Source: Peribacillus sp. FSL H8-0477 (lineage in GTDB: Bacteria; Bacillota; Bacilli; Bacillales; DSM-1321). Taken from it: a stretch of DNA of 64,000 bases. The stretch is from positions 1,178,001 to 1,242,000 of the forward strand of contig NZ_JBBODE010000002.1 of NCBI RefSeq assembly GCF_038002765.1. The letters run 5' to 3'. The notes beneath the pieces were generated by a model. That model searched no databases and was not told the origin of the DNA. It worked only from the letters and a program-made list of their open reading frames with translations. Below are positions 8,988 to 16,856 of the stretch, one piece after another. The position numbers were made by a program, and so were the translations under genes. The first letter of the stretch is position 1; every line of letters begins with the position of its first letter.

Positions 8988-10199
8988 ATGGCAAAGAAAA
9001 AGAAACCTTTATCAAGTCGTAAATTATTGAGTATTGCCGGTCTTGGCTGGATGTTTGATGCCCTCGATGTAGGGATGCTTTCATTTATTATTGTAGCCTT
9101 GCAGAAGGAATGGAGTTTAACGACCGAACAAGTTGGCTGGATTGGAAGCGTTAATTCTATTGGGATGGCAATAGGTGCCTTAGTATTTGGAGCTATGGCA
9201 GATCGGGTTGGCCGGAAGAATGTGTTTATTATTACTTTGCTGTTATTTTCAATTGGCAGTGGATTATCTGCCCTTACAACATCGTTAGCGTTATTTTTAC
9301 TTCTTCGCTTGCTGATTGGGATGGGATTAGGCGGGGAACTGCCTGTTGCTTCAACGCTTGTTTCTGAAAGTGTTTCAGCCGATAAACGAGGAAGAGTAGT
9401 TGTACTTCTTGAAAGCTTTTGGGCTGCAGGGTGGTTAATCGCGGCATTGATATCTTATTTTATCATTCCAGTGTATGGATGGCGGATTGCGTTGCTCTTA
9501 AGTGCTGTACCGGCTTTATATGCACTATATTTACGTTTGAATCTTCCAGATTCGCCTAGGTATACAGCATTGGAGAGAAAACAGAAACCTTCTATTCTAC
9601 AGAATATGAAAAGTGTTTGGGCTAAAGAGTATGCTAAACAGACACTTGTTTTATGGATTCTTTGGTTCTGTGTGGTCTTTTCTTATTATGGAATGTTTCT
9701 ATGGCTACCGAGTGTCATGGTTATGAAAGGATTTAGTATGATCAAGAGCTTTGAGTATGTATTAATCATGACACTGGCTCAGCTTCCGGGTTATTTCACT
9801 GCAGCATGGTTTATTGAAAAATATGGACGGAAATTCGTGCTTGTTACCTACTTATTAGGTACGGCAGTCAGTGCATATTTCTTTGGAACAGCTGAGGAAC
9901 TACCCTTGTTACTCACATCTGGTATTATGCTTTCCTTCTTTAATTTAGGTGCTTGGGGCGGGTTATATGCTTACACTCCAGAGCAGTATCCCACCTCCAT
10001 CAGGGGAACGGGTTCCGGGATGGCAGCTGCTGCAGGAAGAATTGGCGGCATTTTAGGACCGCTTTTAGTCGGTTATTTAGTTGCAGCAGGTAAAGATATC
10101 TCAATCATATTCACCATTTTTACTATAGCCATTGTAGTTGGGGCTGCTGTTGTACTCATTTTTGGTAAAGAAACGAAAAATACAGTGCTCAAGGATTAA
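8988..10199 (+). CDS. MFS transporter, NiaP-like (possible nicotinate/aromatic acid carrier)
   Basis: The 403-residue major facilitator protein has about 12 membrane segments. The cytoplasmic loop 2-3 motif is GAMADRVGRKN and the matching second-half motif is EKYGRKFV. The N-terminal GLGWMFDALDVGMLSFII and the RLLIGMGLGGELPVA block are typical of the sugar-porter-like/aromatic-acid branch that includes B. subtilis YceI (NiaP), the nicotinate transporter. It acts in the cytoplasmic membrane, probably as a proton symporter. An AGGAGG site precedes the ATG. I see no NiaR-type operator I could trust, so the nicotinate substrate is only a suggestion. Confidence 0.7.
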   Translation: MAKKKKPLSSRKLLSIAGLGWMFDALDVGMLSFIIVALQKEWSLTTEQVGWIGSVNSIGMAIGALVFGAMADRVGRKNVFIITLLLFSIGSGLSALTTSLALFLLLRLLIGMGLGGELPVASTLVSESVSADKRGRVVVLLESFWAAGWLIAALISYFIIPVYGWRIALLLSAVPALYALYLRLNLPDSPRYTALERKQKPSILQNMKSVWAKEYAKQTLVLWILWFCVVFSYYGMFLWLPSVMVMKGFSMIKSFEYVLIMTLAQLPGYFTAAWFIEKYGRKFVLVTYLLGTAVSAYFFGTAEELPLLLTSGIMLSFFNLGAWGGLYAYTPEQYPTSIRGTGSGMAAAAGRIGGILGPLLVGYLVAAGKDISIIFTIFTIAIVVGAAVVLIFGKETKNTVLKD

Positions 10200-10222
10200 G
10201 TAACTCATTTAAAACAAATTAT

Positions 10223-10251
10223 TTGACACTTATTTAAAGAAGGTATATATT
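10223..10251 (+). promoter_or_regulatory. Sigma-A promoter of the SAM riboswitch transcript
   Basis: A perfect TTGACA -35 (10223-10228), a 17-base spacer and a TATATT -10 (10246-10251) lie about 40 bases before the S-box aptamer. Confidence 0.75.
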
Positions 10252-10288
10252 CTCAAGTACATCATAAACTATAAATATAAATTAATAT

Positions 10289-10442
10289 TCTTATCTAGAG
10301 AGGTGGAGGGACTTGGCCCTGTGATACCTCGGCAGCAGACCCGTACCCGGGAACTGTGCCAAATCCAACAAGCCTTAGGCTTGAAAGATAAGAGAAGCCG
10401 ATACGAATGTCAGCCTCTTCTTATTTTAGAAGGGGCTTTTAT
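10289..10442 (+). ncRNA. SAM (S-box) riboswitch with terminator
   Basis: The sense-strand sequence has the conserved S-box core AGAGGTGGAGGGACTTGGCCC followed by TGATACCTCGGCAGC and the later GTGCCAAATCC segment. The closing P1 helix pairs CTTATC (10290-10295) with GATAAG (10387-10392). An expression platform follows: AGCCTCTTCT (10412-10421) pairs with AGAAGGGGCT (10428-10437) and then T residues, a clear intrinsic terminator. High S-adenosylmethionine should therefore stop transcription. No methionine, cysteine or SAM gene follows. The next ORF is the small FbpB-like gene about 135 bp downstream. Confidence 0.9.
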
Positions 10443-10575
10443 ATTTAATGTTCATGAAATATGTTTAGAATGTGTATGTAGATGGTATATAAACGTTGGC
10501 GATAAAAAGTGAAGCGGTAATTCCAAGTCTAACGATAGAAATATGCATACATGTTTTTGGAAGGAGCCAAACAGC

Positions 10576-10764
10576 TTGACCGAATTATTAAAAACAATAG
10601 AAACCAGAAAAGCTCTGTTAATAGAAGAACTACTTAAGCGGGGCGTATATAAAACATCTGATGAAAAGCATTTATATGATGCAACAATAAAAGTACTTGA
10701 AGATGAATTTTCACTTGCTAAAATCAACGAAGCGGCACCGACTATTAATTCTGTGAGTACCTAG
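10576..10764 (+). CDS. FbpB-family small protein
   Basis: The 62-residue protein matches the pattern of the Fur-regulated basic protein B family (PF13040): TRKALLIEELLKRGVYKTSD followed by LYDATIKVLEDEF. In B. subtilis the family includes FbpB, a small protein that helps the sRNA FsrA spare iron; members without Fur control also occur. The start is a TTG at 10576 with AAGGAG at 10561-10566. An upstream in-frame ATG at 10543 has no ribosome site. I see no Fur box here; the only evident control is the SAM riboswitch upstream. A strong terminator follows. Function of this paralogue is unknown. Confidence 0.65.
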   Translation: MTELLKTIETRKALLIEELLKRGVYKTSDEKHLYDATIKVLEDEFSLAKINEAAPTINSVST

Positions 10765-10781
10765 CTTTGCAGAGTAAAATA

Positions 10782-10840
10782 AAAAGGAGGTCATTTCTTA
10801 CTATCCACATGAGATAGGAAATGAACCTTCTTTTTTTTCT
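10782..10840 (+). terminator. Rho-independent terminator
   Basis: A long imperfect stem pairs AAGGAGGTCATTTCTTA with TAGGAAATGAACCTT and is followed by eight or more T residues. It separates the FbpB-like and Spo0E-like genes. Confidence 0.8.
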
Positions 10841-10963
10841 ATTTATAATATGAATAGTAGACGCTTTAGCGAAAAAATAAATATTTTTATTTTTCTTATT
10901 GATTTAATTTGTGAATGATTTTATTATTAGATTATTGTAAAAAAAAAGAAAAGGAGGTTCAAT

Positions 10964-11137
10964 ATGGCAACAATGTCCTATCATCTTATCATTGAAGAAA
11001 AACGCAAGGAAATGATACAGTTGGCAGAAGATTACGGCTATACAAGCACCCTGACTGTTCAGGCAAGTCAAGAGCTGGATTATTTGCTAAACACCTTCTC
11101 TCCGAGTTACCAATCTTCTCTCGTTTCTTCGAATTAG
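10964..11137 (+). CDS. Spo0E-like aspartyl-phosphate phosphatase
   Basis: This is a 57-residue protein. It shows the Spo0E family signature: IEEKRKEMIQLAEDYGYTS in the first helix and SQELDYLLN, containing the diagnostic SQELD motif, in the second. Spo0E proteins form helical hairpins that dephosphorylate the response regulator Spo0A~P and so delay sporulation. An AAGGAGG site sits 7 bases before the ATG. The next gene is a hybrid histidine kinase. The neighbourhood suggests, but does not prove, a link to the sporulation phosphorelay. Confidence 0.85.
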   Translation: MATMSYHLIIEEKRKEMIQLAEDYGYTSTLTVQASQELDYLLNTFSPSYQSSLVSSN

Positions 11138-11204
11138 TCTAAATTTCGAATTTATTATAGTACTTATCCCTCATTCAACTCATTCCATTATCCGTTATTT
11201 GTGG

Positions 11205-11210
11205 TATAAT
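11205..11210 (+). promoter_or_regulatory. Possible -10 element for the hybrid kinase gene
   Basis: A consensus TATAAT lies 91 bases before the kinase start. The -35 region (TTCCAT at a 16-base spacing) is weak. Confidence 0.4.
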
Positions 11211-11301
11211 TAAACATATTGAATTTCAGGATTTTGACTGATTTCTTTTGAAATGCGAAAGATGGAGGCCAGAAAAAAGTATTCCTGAGAGGCGGACTAG
11301 G

Positions 11302-13995
11302 ATGTTTAAAGACCATAGATTTTCGATTCGTTCTAAAATAAGTTTAGGTTATTTTTTAGTTATTGTTTGCCTTGGAATAGCTCTGGTTTTAGTGAGCAGC
11401 AGAATCTCCTCTCTTCAGAAAGAACTAGATTTTATCGTAGCACATGACCTACAGGTTCATGAGTTAGCCAGCCAAATTGAAACTAGTTTGCTAAATATGG
11501 AATCTGGTCAGCGCGGCTATGTGATTACTCATGATGAAGAATACTTAGAGCCGTATTATAATGGAAAAAAAGATTTTGATAATGTTTATGCAGAGCTGTC
11601 AGATTTATTGGCAGATAACCCAGAACAGCAGCAAAATTTAAAGGATTTATACATAGATATTGAAAAATGGATAGATAATGCCGGGACACCGGTAATTAGC
11701 TTTGTTCAAAATGGTCAAACTGATAATATTGACCGTTTTTTTCTGAATGACAGCGGAAAACAGGCAATGGGTGATATTCGTGACAAACTATCTTTTTTCC
11801 AAGATACAGAATATGAGTTAACGACTCAACGAACAGATGAAATAGCAGAAAATAACAATCTGCTGAAGATCCTTATGTATATATTTTGGCTGATTGTTTC
11901 GTTATTTACTGTCCTTGCCTCATTGATTGTTTCTAGATCAATAACTAAAACTCTTAAACAAGTTACAGAATCGATTCAGGAAATTGGATCAGCCAACAGC
12001 GATTTGTCTGGAAGAATACCGGTTAAATCAAGAGACGAAGTTGGGATGCTTGCTTCATCCACTAATCAATTACTAGACAATATCCAATTGCAAAATGGGA
12101 TTAAATCACATATAGGCGATTTAGTTGGACTTACTCAGAAGACAACTGATGTAAAAACATTGGCAGAGCAGATTATTCAACGTGTATCCTTGCTGATTAA
12201 TGCACAATATGGTGCGCTGTATCTACATACAAGTTTAATTGAGAGAGAGCAATTTATGCATGTTGCTTCATACGCATGGGAAGGACGTCAAACATGGAAG
12301 TCTTCCTTTGTACCAGGCGAAGGATTACTGGGTCAATGTGCAGTAAATCGAGAAATGCTAATTCTTGATAACATTCCAGATCAGTACATAAACATCGGTT
12401 CAGGAATAGGCCGGTCTATGCCAAAGCAAATTTTAATTGTACCGATTCTTTTTGAAGACCGGACTTTAGCAGTGCTGGAGTTTGCAGCCTTGCAGCCTTT
12501 TCAAGTTTCTGATAAGCAATTTTTAGAAGAATTAATGGTAACGTTTGGACCTTCTATCCAAAGTTTCTCAAGCCGGGTAGAAATTGAGCAGCTGTATAGT
12601 GAGTCACAAGCCATGACGGAAGAGCTTCAAGTACAAACTGAGGAATTAAGAAATCAGACTGAGGAATTAAAAATTATAAATGAAGATTTAGAGCATCAAA
12701 AATTTCTTGCCGAAGTAAAGTCACGTGAAGTAGAGCAGGCTAAAGAGGAACTTGAACATTATGCTGAGCAGCTAAAGCTTAGTTCACAGTATAAATCGGA
12801 GTTTCTTGCCAATATGTCTCATGAGTTACGAACGCCTCTTAATAGTATTTTGATTCTATCTGAATTTTTAAATGATAATGAGAATAATACGTTATCAGCA
12901 GAAGAACAAGAATATACTAAAGTAATTCTTGATTCAGGTAAGGATTTACTTACGTTAATTAATGATATTCTTGATTTGTCTAAGGTAGAGGCCGGAAAAA
13001 TGGACATAAAAAATGACTACGTCAATATAACTGCTCTTCCTGAGAAAATGGAACACTTCTTTAGACCAATTGCTGATAAAAAAGGCCTTGTCTTTTCTAT
13101 TAAAGTACATCGCAATGTGCCGGATCTTTTCTACTCGGATGATAAAAGAATCGAGCAGATTCTAAAGAACTTATTATCAAATGCATTCAAATTTACTGGA
13201 AGCGGCGAGGTAAAGCTTGAGATTAGAATGGCAGACCAGGGTGAAACTTCTCAATATGGCTCAATGACCGACCGCATTCCTATTCTTGCTTTTTCGGTTA
13301 TTGATACAGGAATCGGTATTCATATAGACAAGAAAGAAGTGATCTTTGAATCCTTCCAGCAGGCAGATGGAGCTACATTCCGAAAATACGGTGGAACTGG
13401 ACTGGGACTTTCCATATCTCGAGAGTTGGCAGAGTTATTGGGAGGATGGATTACACTATCTAGTGAAGAGAACGTTGGAAGTACGTTCACTTTATATTTG
13501 CCTTCAATGGAACAGGAGTTTTCAGAAAATCTTACGTTAGCTGAGTCAGAAGCTGCTACTTCTGAACTAGATGCAGATTATCCAATACAGTTGACATCAT
13601 TACAAGAGGTTTTTTCAGGTAAGACAGTACTGATAGTAGATGATGATGACCGAAATGTTTTTTCTTTGTCAAGAATATTGGAAAAACAAGGAATGATAAT
13701 TAAGCAAGCATCAAATGGTGCGGAGAGCCTGGAGAAACTAGCTAATGATGACCAGATTGATATCGTCCTGATGGATATTATGATGCCGGAAATGGATGGT
13801 TATCAAACCATTCAGGCGATTCGAAAACAGAAAAAATTTGAGGTTCTGCCTATAATAGCTATTACAGCTAGAGCGATGAATAACGAAAGAGAGAAATGTT
13901 TGACTGTTGGTGCAAATGACTATATCAGTAAACCAATTCAGCTTGATCAATTATTATCAGTAATTAGAGTTTGGTTAAGTGAAGACCTATTATAA
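11302..13995 (+). CDS. CHASE3-HAMP-GAF hybrid sensor histidine kinase with receiver domain
   Basis: The product has 897 residues. TM1 is at about 12-32, followed by an extracytoplasmic CHASE3 sensor domain (about 40-175, with ESGQRGYVIT) and TM2 (about 187-212). HAMP (about 212-265), GAF (about 286-423) and a glutamate-rich coiled coil (about 426-496) follow. The HisKA motif SHELRTPLNS carries the phospho-accepting His507. The ATPase has NLLSNAFKF, DTGIGI and GGTGLGLS. A C-terminal receiver domain (773-890) holds the likely phospho-acceptor Asp825 in LMDIMMPEMDGY. No HPt domain is present. I use the ATG at 11302, which has AGAGGCGG upstream; a TTG 54 bases earlier has no site. Its neighbour encodes a Spo0E-type phosphatase. 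The signal and downstream partner are unknown. Confidence 0.9.
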   Translation: MFKDHRFSIRSKISLGYFLVIVCLGIALVLVSSRISSLQKELDFIVAHDLQVHELASQIETSLLNMESGQRGYVITHDEEYLEPYYNGKKDFDNVYAELSDLLADNPEQQQNLKDLYIDIEKWIDNAGTPVISFVQNGQTDNIDRFFLNDSGKQAMGDIRDKLSFFQDTEYELTTQRTDEIAENNNLLKILMYIFWLIVSLFTVLASLIVSRSITKTLKQVTESIQEIGSANSDLSGRIPVKSRDEVGMLASSTNQLLDNIQLQNGIKSHIGDLVGLTQKTTDVKTLAEQIIQRVSLLINAQYGALYLHTSLIEREQFMHVASYAWEGRQTWKSSFVPGEGLLGQCAVNREMLILDNIPDQYINIGSGIGRSMPKQILIVPILFEDRTLAVLEFAALQPFQVSDKQFLEELMVTFGPSIQSFSSRVEIEQLYSESQAMTEELQVQTEELRNQTEELKIINEDLEHQKFLAEVKSREVEQAKEELEHYAEQLKLSSQYKSEFLANMSHELRTPLNSILILSEFLNDNENNTLSAEEQEYTKVILDSGKDLLTLINDILDLSKVEAGKMDIKNDYVNITALPEKMEHFFRPIADKKGLVFSIKVHRNVPDLFYSDDKRIEQILKNLLSNAFKFTGSGEVKLEIRMADQGETSQYGSMTDRIPILAFSVIDTGIGIHIDKKEVIFESFQQADGATFRKYGGTGLGLSISRELAELLGGWITLSSEENVGSTFTLYLPSMEQEFSENLTLAESEAATSELDADYPIQLTSLQEVFSGKTVLIVDDDDRNVFSLSRILEKQGMIIKQASNGAESLEKLANDDQIDIVLMDIMMPEMDGYQTIQAIRKQKKFEVLPIIAITARAMNNEREKCLTVGANDYISKPIQLDQLLSVIRVWLSEDLL

Positions 13996-14000
13996 GAATT

Positions 14001-14036
14001 CCCCGTTATCGAAAAGGATGGCGGGGCATTTTTATG
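14001..14036 (+). terminator. Rho-independent terminator
   Basis: CCCCG...CGGGG hairpin with a mixed inner stem followed by ATTTTT, directly after the kinase gene. Confidence 0.65.
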
Positions 14037-14101
14037 TAATTAAAGGACATTTGTTTTTTTTCTCGAATAAATAACGGGAGCTTTATTGAGGAGGAACTAA
14101 C

Positions 14102-14839
14102 ATGGAGTATAGAGGATCTTCTGTTTATGATAATGATGATTTTTTAAGTACCTATTTAATGAGGAGACAAAGGCAAGCGAGCCCTAATAATATCCTTGAA
14201 AAACCCGTATTGCTTCAGTTAATAGGTGAAGTAAAGGGGAAAAAGGTGTTGGATTTAGGATGCGGGGATGCAGAAATTGGGAAGGAACTTCTTGAAGCCG
14301 GGTGCAGCTTTTATGAAGGTGTAGATGGTTCCGTTAATATGGTCGCAAAAGCACAACAAACCATAACATCTAATAATAGCCGTATACACATGGCTTCTAT
14401 GGAAGAATGGGATTTTCCTAGCGAGTCCTATGATCTTGTTATATCTAGATTGGCCCTTCATTATCTGGGGGATTTACAAAAAGTAGTTCAACAGATACAT
14501 CGTTCAATAAAACCAGGCGGCCACTTCATTTTTAGTGTACAGCATCCCATTCTTACTTCTTCTATTAATCATCCAGAGGGGGAGCAGAAAAGAAGTTCTT
14601 GGGTAGTCGATGATTATTTTAAAATGGGGGATCGAACAGAAAAATGGATGGGGAAAGATGTTATTAAATATCACCGGACTACAGAGGAATATTTTCGTAT
14701 CGTCAATGACTGCGGGTTTAGGGTGTCCAGCTTAAAAGAATGCACCCCTCAGCGGAAATATTTTACTAGTGAAGAAGAATATCTTCGGAGAGTGAGAGTA
14801 CCTGTTATTTTACTGATGAAATGCGTGAAGGCTGGATAA
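14102..14839 (+). CDS. Class I SAM-dependent methyltransferase
   Basis: This 245-residue Rossmann-fold methyltransferase has motif I VLDLGCGDAEIG at about residues 50-61. The acidic loop GVDGS follows at about 74-78, then the motif IV-like YDLVISRLALHYL and a post-motif block IKPGGHFIFSVQHP. The 'ALHYL...VQHPILTS' pattern is common in Bacillus small-molecule methyltransferases. The substrate is not identifiable. GAGGAGG stands 7 bases before the ATG. It is a monocistronic gene between the kinase and a convergent acetyltransferase. Confidence 0.8.
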   Translation: MEYRGSSVYDNDDFLSTYLMRRQRQASPNNILEKPVLLQLIGEVKGKKVLDLGCGDAEIGKELLEAGCSFYEGVDGSVNMVAKAQQTITSNNSRIHMASMEEWDFPSESYDLVISRLALHYLGDLQKVVQQIHRSIKPGGHFIFSVQHPILTSSINHPEGEQKRSSWVVDDYFKMGDRTEKWMGKDVIKYHRTTEEYFRIVNDCGFRVSSLKECTPQRKYFTSEEEYLRRVRVPVILLMKCVKAG

Positions 14840-14867
14840 GAGCGTATATCTCCAATCCAGCCATAGG

Positions 14868-15368
14868 TTACTCTATTCTTTTTCCGAGGATAAGCAGATC
14901 ACGTTCAACACCGTCAAGTTCAGCAATATCAGGTAAACAAGCCCATTGCTCAAATCCGAATTTTGAAAACAAACGAATACTTGGAAGGTTATGACCAAAT
15001 ATAAACCCTAGCAAATTTTTAATTCCGAGCGAGGGGCATTCGTTTATCGCTTTTTCTAAGGCTAGTTGTCCGACACCTTGTCCGCGGCATACTTCGTCTA
15101 AATAGATACTAACCTCAGCAGTTGCGTGATAGGCAGGTCTGCCATAAAAAGATTGAAAACTAATCCAGCCTACTATTATTTTGTCTTGTAATAGGACGTA
15201 TAGAGGGCGGTTGGTTTTGTTGTGTTCATGAAACCACGGGAGCCGTGACTCTGGTGTAATTGGGTCTAAGTCGGCGGTAACCATTCGCGAAGAGATTGTC
15301 GAGTTGTAAATTTCGATAATACGAGGCAAATCATTAAGTTCTGCGTGCTGAAATTGGATCATGCTCAT
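14868..15368 (-). CDS. GNAT family N-acetyltransferase (phosphinothricin-acetyltransferase type)
   Basis: The 166-residue GCN5-related acetyltransferase starts with MSMIQFQHAELNDLPRIIEI. The middle has AEVSIYLDEVCRGQGVGQLA, where the RGQGVGQ loop binds acetyl-CoA, and FGHNLPSIRLFSKFGFEQW ends the fold. The ITPESRLPWF and SFQSFYGRPAYHATAEVS blocks are those of the PAT/YwnH subgroup, which acetylates small amines such as phosphinothricin or methionine sulfoximine. I start at the ATG at 15368, with GGGAG 9 bases upstream. A longer frame to 15407 has no ribosome site. Confidence 0.85.
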   Translation of the reverse strand: MSMIQFQHAELNDLPRIIEIYNSTISSRMVTADLDPITPESRLPWFHEHNKTNRPLYVLLQDKIIVGWISFQSFYGRPAYHATAEVSIYLDEVCRGQGVGQLALEKAINECPSLGIKNLLGFIFGHNLPSIRLFSKFGFEQWACLPDIAELDGVERDLLILGKRIE

Positions 15369-15524
15369 AGATATTAGCTCCCTATTTAATTGATGTAAAG
15401 ATATCATACGGGAATAATTTAAATTAGGCTAGTCGAATTTGGTAGAGAAAGTGTTTGGTCTATTAAAAAAGGGTATAGAAGAGAGATAAAAAACATCATC
15501 GGCATGTTACAGAGGAGCGTACCC

Positions 15525-16238
15525 ATGAAAAAAACAGCAATTTTTTTAATTATTTTGGTACTTATTTGTACGGTTATATTTCAATTTCAGAAAAAGGAAA
15601 ATAATAAAGAAAATCGAATCGTGATGGCTTTCGGTGATTCTCTCACACATGGAAAAGGTGATAAAAAGGGTCAGGAAGGCTATGTAGACGGAATAGAAGA
15701 GCAGTTAAATCAAGATGGAGAAAAGCCGAAAGTTAAAATTTGGAATTATGGTATTCCAGGACAAGAAACAGATGGTGTGTTAAAGCAGCTAAATGATCTT
15801 GAAATAAACTCAAAGCTGGACAAGGCAGAGGAATTTATTGTCTTTATCGGAACCAATGATTTTATAAATGCTAATGGCGGTGATCTGAAGCAGGTTCATG
15901 ACGAGGACATTAAGCAAGCTAAAACAGAATACATCAGTCATTTCAAGAAAATAATCTCGATTTTAGAAAAAGAAAATAAAGAGGCACCTATCTCAGTTAT
16001 TGGTCTGTATAATCCTCAAGAAGATCGTGACGCGATTGAAAAGCATATTATTGATTGGGATCATACAATTGCTGATATTGTAGAGAGTGATGAACGCATT
16101 ACTTATATTCCTACGAACGATTTATTTAAAGACAAATCGAAAAAAGACTATTTCTCTGATTCTCTCCACCCTAATCAAAAAGGGTATGAATTAATTACTA
16201 AGCGCATATTAGAGAAAAATGACTTCCGTGAATCATAA
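15525..16238 (+). CDS. SGNH/GDSL-family hydrolase, membrane-anchored or secreted
   Basis: The 237-residue product has an N-terminal hydrophobic signal/anchor (about residues 4-20) followed by a charged linker. The SGNH esterase blocks are in order: block I AFGDSLTHGKG with the catalytic Ser, block II Gly in NYGIPG, block III GTNDF, and block V DSLHPNQKGYELI with the catalytic Asp/His. Such enzymes hydrolyse esters of lipids or cell-wall polymers outside the cell. GAGGAG precedes the ATG at 15525. A palindromic terminator follows. Confidence 0.85.
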   Translation: MKKTAIFLIILVLICTVIFQFQKKENNKENRIVMAFGDSLTHGKGDKKGQEGYVDGIEEQLNQDGEKPKVKIWNYGIPGQETDGVLKQLNDLEINSKLDKAEEFIVFIGTNDFINANGGDLKQVHDEDIKQAKTEYISHFKKIISILEKENKEAPISVIGLYNPQEDRDAIEKHIIDWDHTIADIVESDERITYIPTNDLFKDKSKKDYFSDSLHPNQKGYELITKRILEKNDFRES

Positions 16239-16246
16239 CAAAAAAG

Positions 16247-16289
16247 TCTAGCCGCAAATGTCATGACATTTGCGGCTAGATTTTTTTTA
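16247..16289. terminator. Perfectly palindromic terminator
   Basis: A 34-base perfect palindrome (16247-16280, arms of TCTAGCCGCAAATGTCA type) is followed by eight T residues and preceded by A residues. Confidence 0.85.
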
Positions 16290-16305
16290 CGTTTTACTTA
16301 CAAAA

Positions 16306-16790
16306 CCTGGGTGGTCTGCATCGATGGATATTCAAATAGGTAATATTCATCCCTTCCATTTTTGGGCACTTCATCTGGTTTTGATCTTTAAAAAAAGTGT
16401 ATCTTTCTCTTTTTTGTACAATTGGATAAGCTTTTCCCCAATAAGAGACGAATTTTAAATAAAACCAGCTGCGGTCTGGGTGGTGGGGGGTCAATGATAC
16501 TTAAAACAGGCAGGTATTCGGCCCTTTCAGAGGAACATTCGTCCCAAACACGAAAACATTCGGCCCTTCCTATCTGGGCACTCCATCTGGTCTTGATCTT
16601 ATAAAAATAGTGTATCTTTCTCTTTTTTGTACAATTGGATAAGCTTTTCCCCAGTAAGAGACGAAGTTTAAACAAAACCAGCTGCGGTCTGGGTGGTGGG
16701 GGGGCAATGGATACTCAAAACAGGCAGGTATTCAGCCCAAAAGAAACTTTATTCGGCCCTTCCTATTTGGACACCCCATCCGGTATTAAA
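16306..16790. repeat. Imperfect tandem repeat, about 2.4 copies of a ~213/193-bp unit
   Basis: Two adjacent units begin at CCCTTCC (16351 and 16564), and a partial third begins at 16757. The end of a preceding unit is visible at 16306-16350. Shared blocks include GTGTATCTTTCTCTTTTTTG followed by TACAATTGGATAAGCTTTTC, and GCTGCGGTCTGGGTGGTGGG followed by AAAACAGGCAGGTATTC. The internal offset is about 213 bp and the second unit is about 20 bp shorter. The ORFs that cross it on both strands are artefacts of the repeat. I do not recognise the element. It fills the gap between the hydrolase and the ABC exporter. Confidence 0.8.
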
Positions 16791-16813
16791 AGAGTATCAT
16801 TGCAATCGCATCT

Positions 16814-16856
16814 AAAAAAAGCAGCTGCCCTTTTTGAGGGCAACTGCTTAGTTTTT
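16814..16856. terminator. Rho-independent terminator of the ABC exporter gene
   Basis: Stem AGCAGCTGCCC / GGGCAACTGCT (one mismatch) with A and T runs on either side. It lies just before the 3' end of the minus-strand ABC transporter gene. Confidence 0.75.

Noticed and set aside
10303..10512. 69-codon ORF across the SAM riboswitch
   Set aside because: It reads through the conserved aptamer and terminator and has no ribosome site of its own.
16388..16675. Several ORFs on both strands in 16270-16970
   Set aside because: They arise from the tandem repeat, repeat the same peptide pieces and have no ribosome sites.
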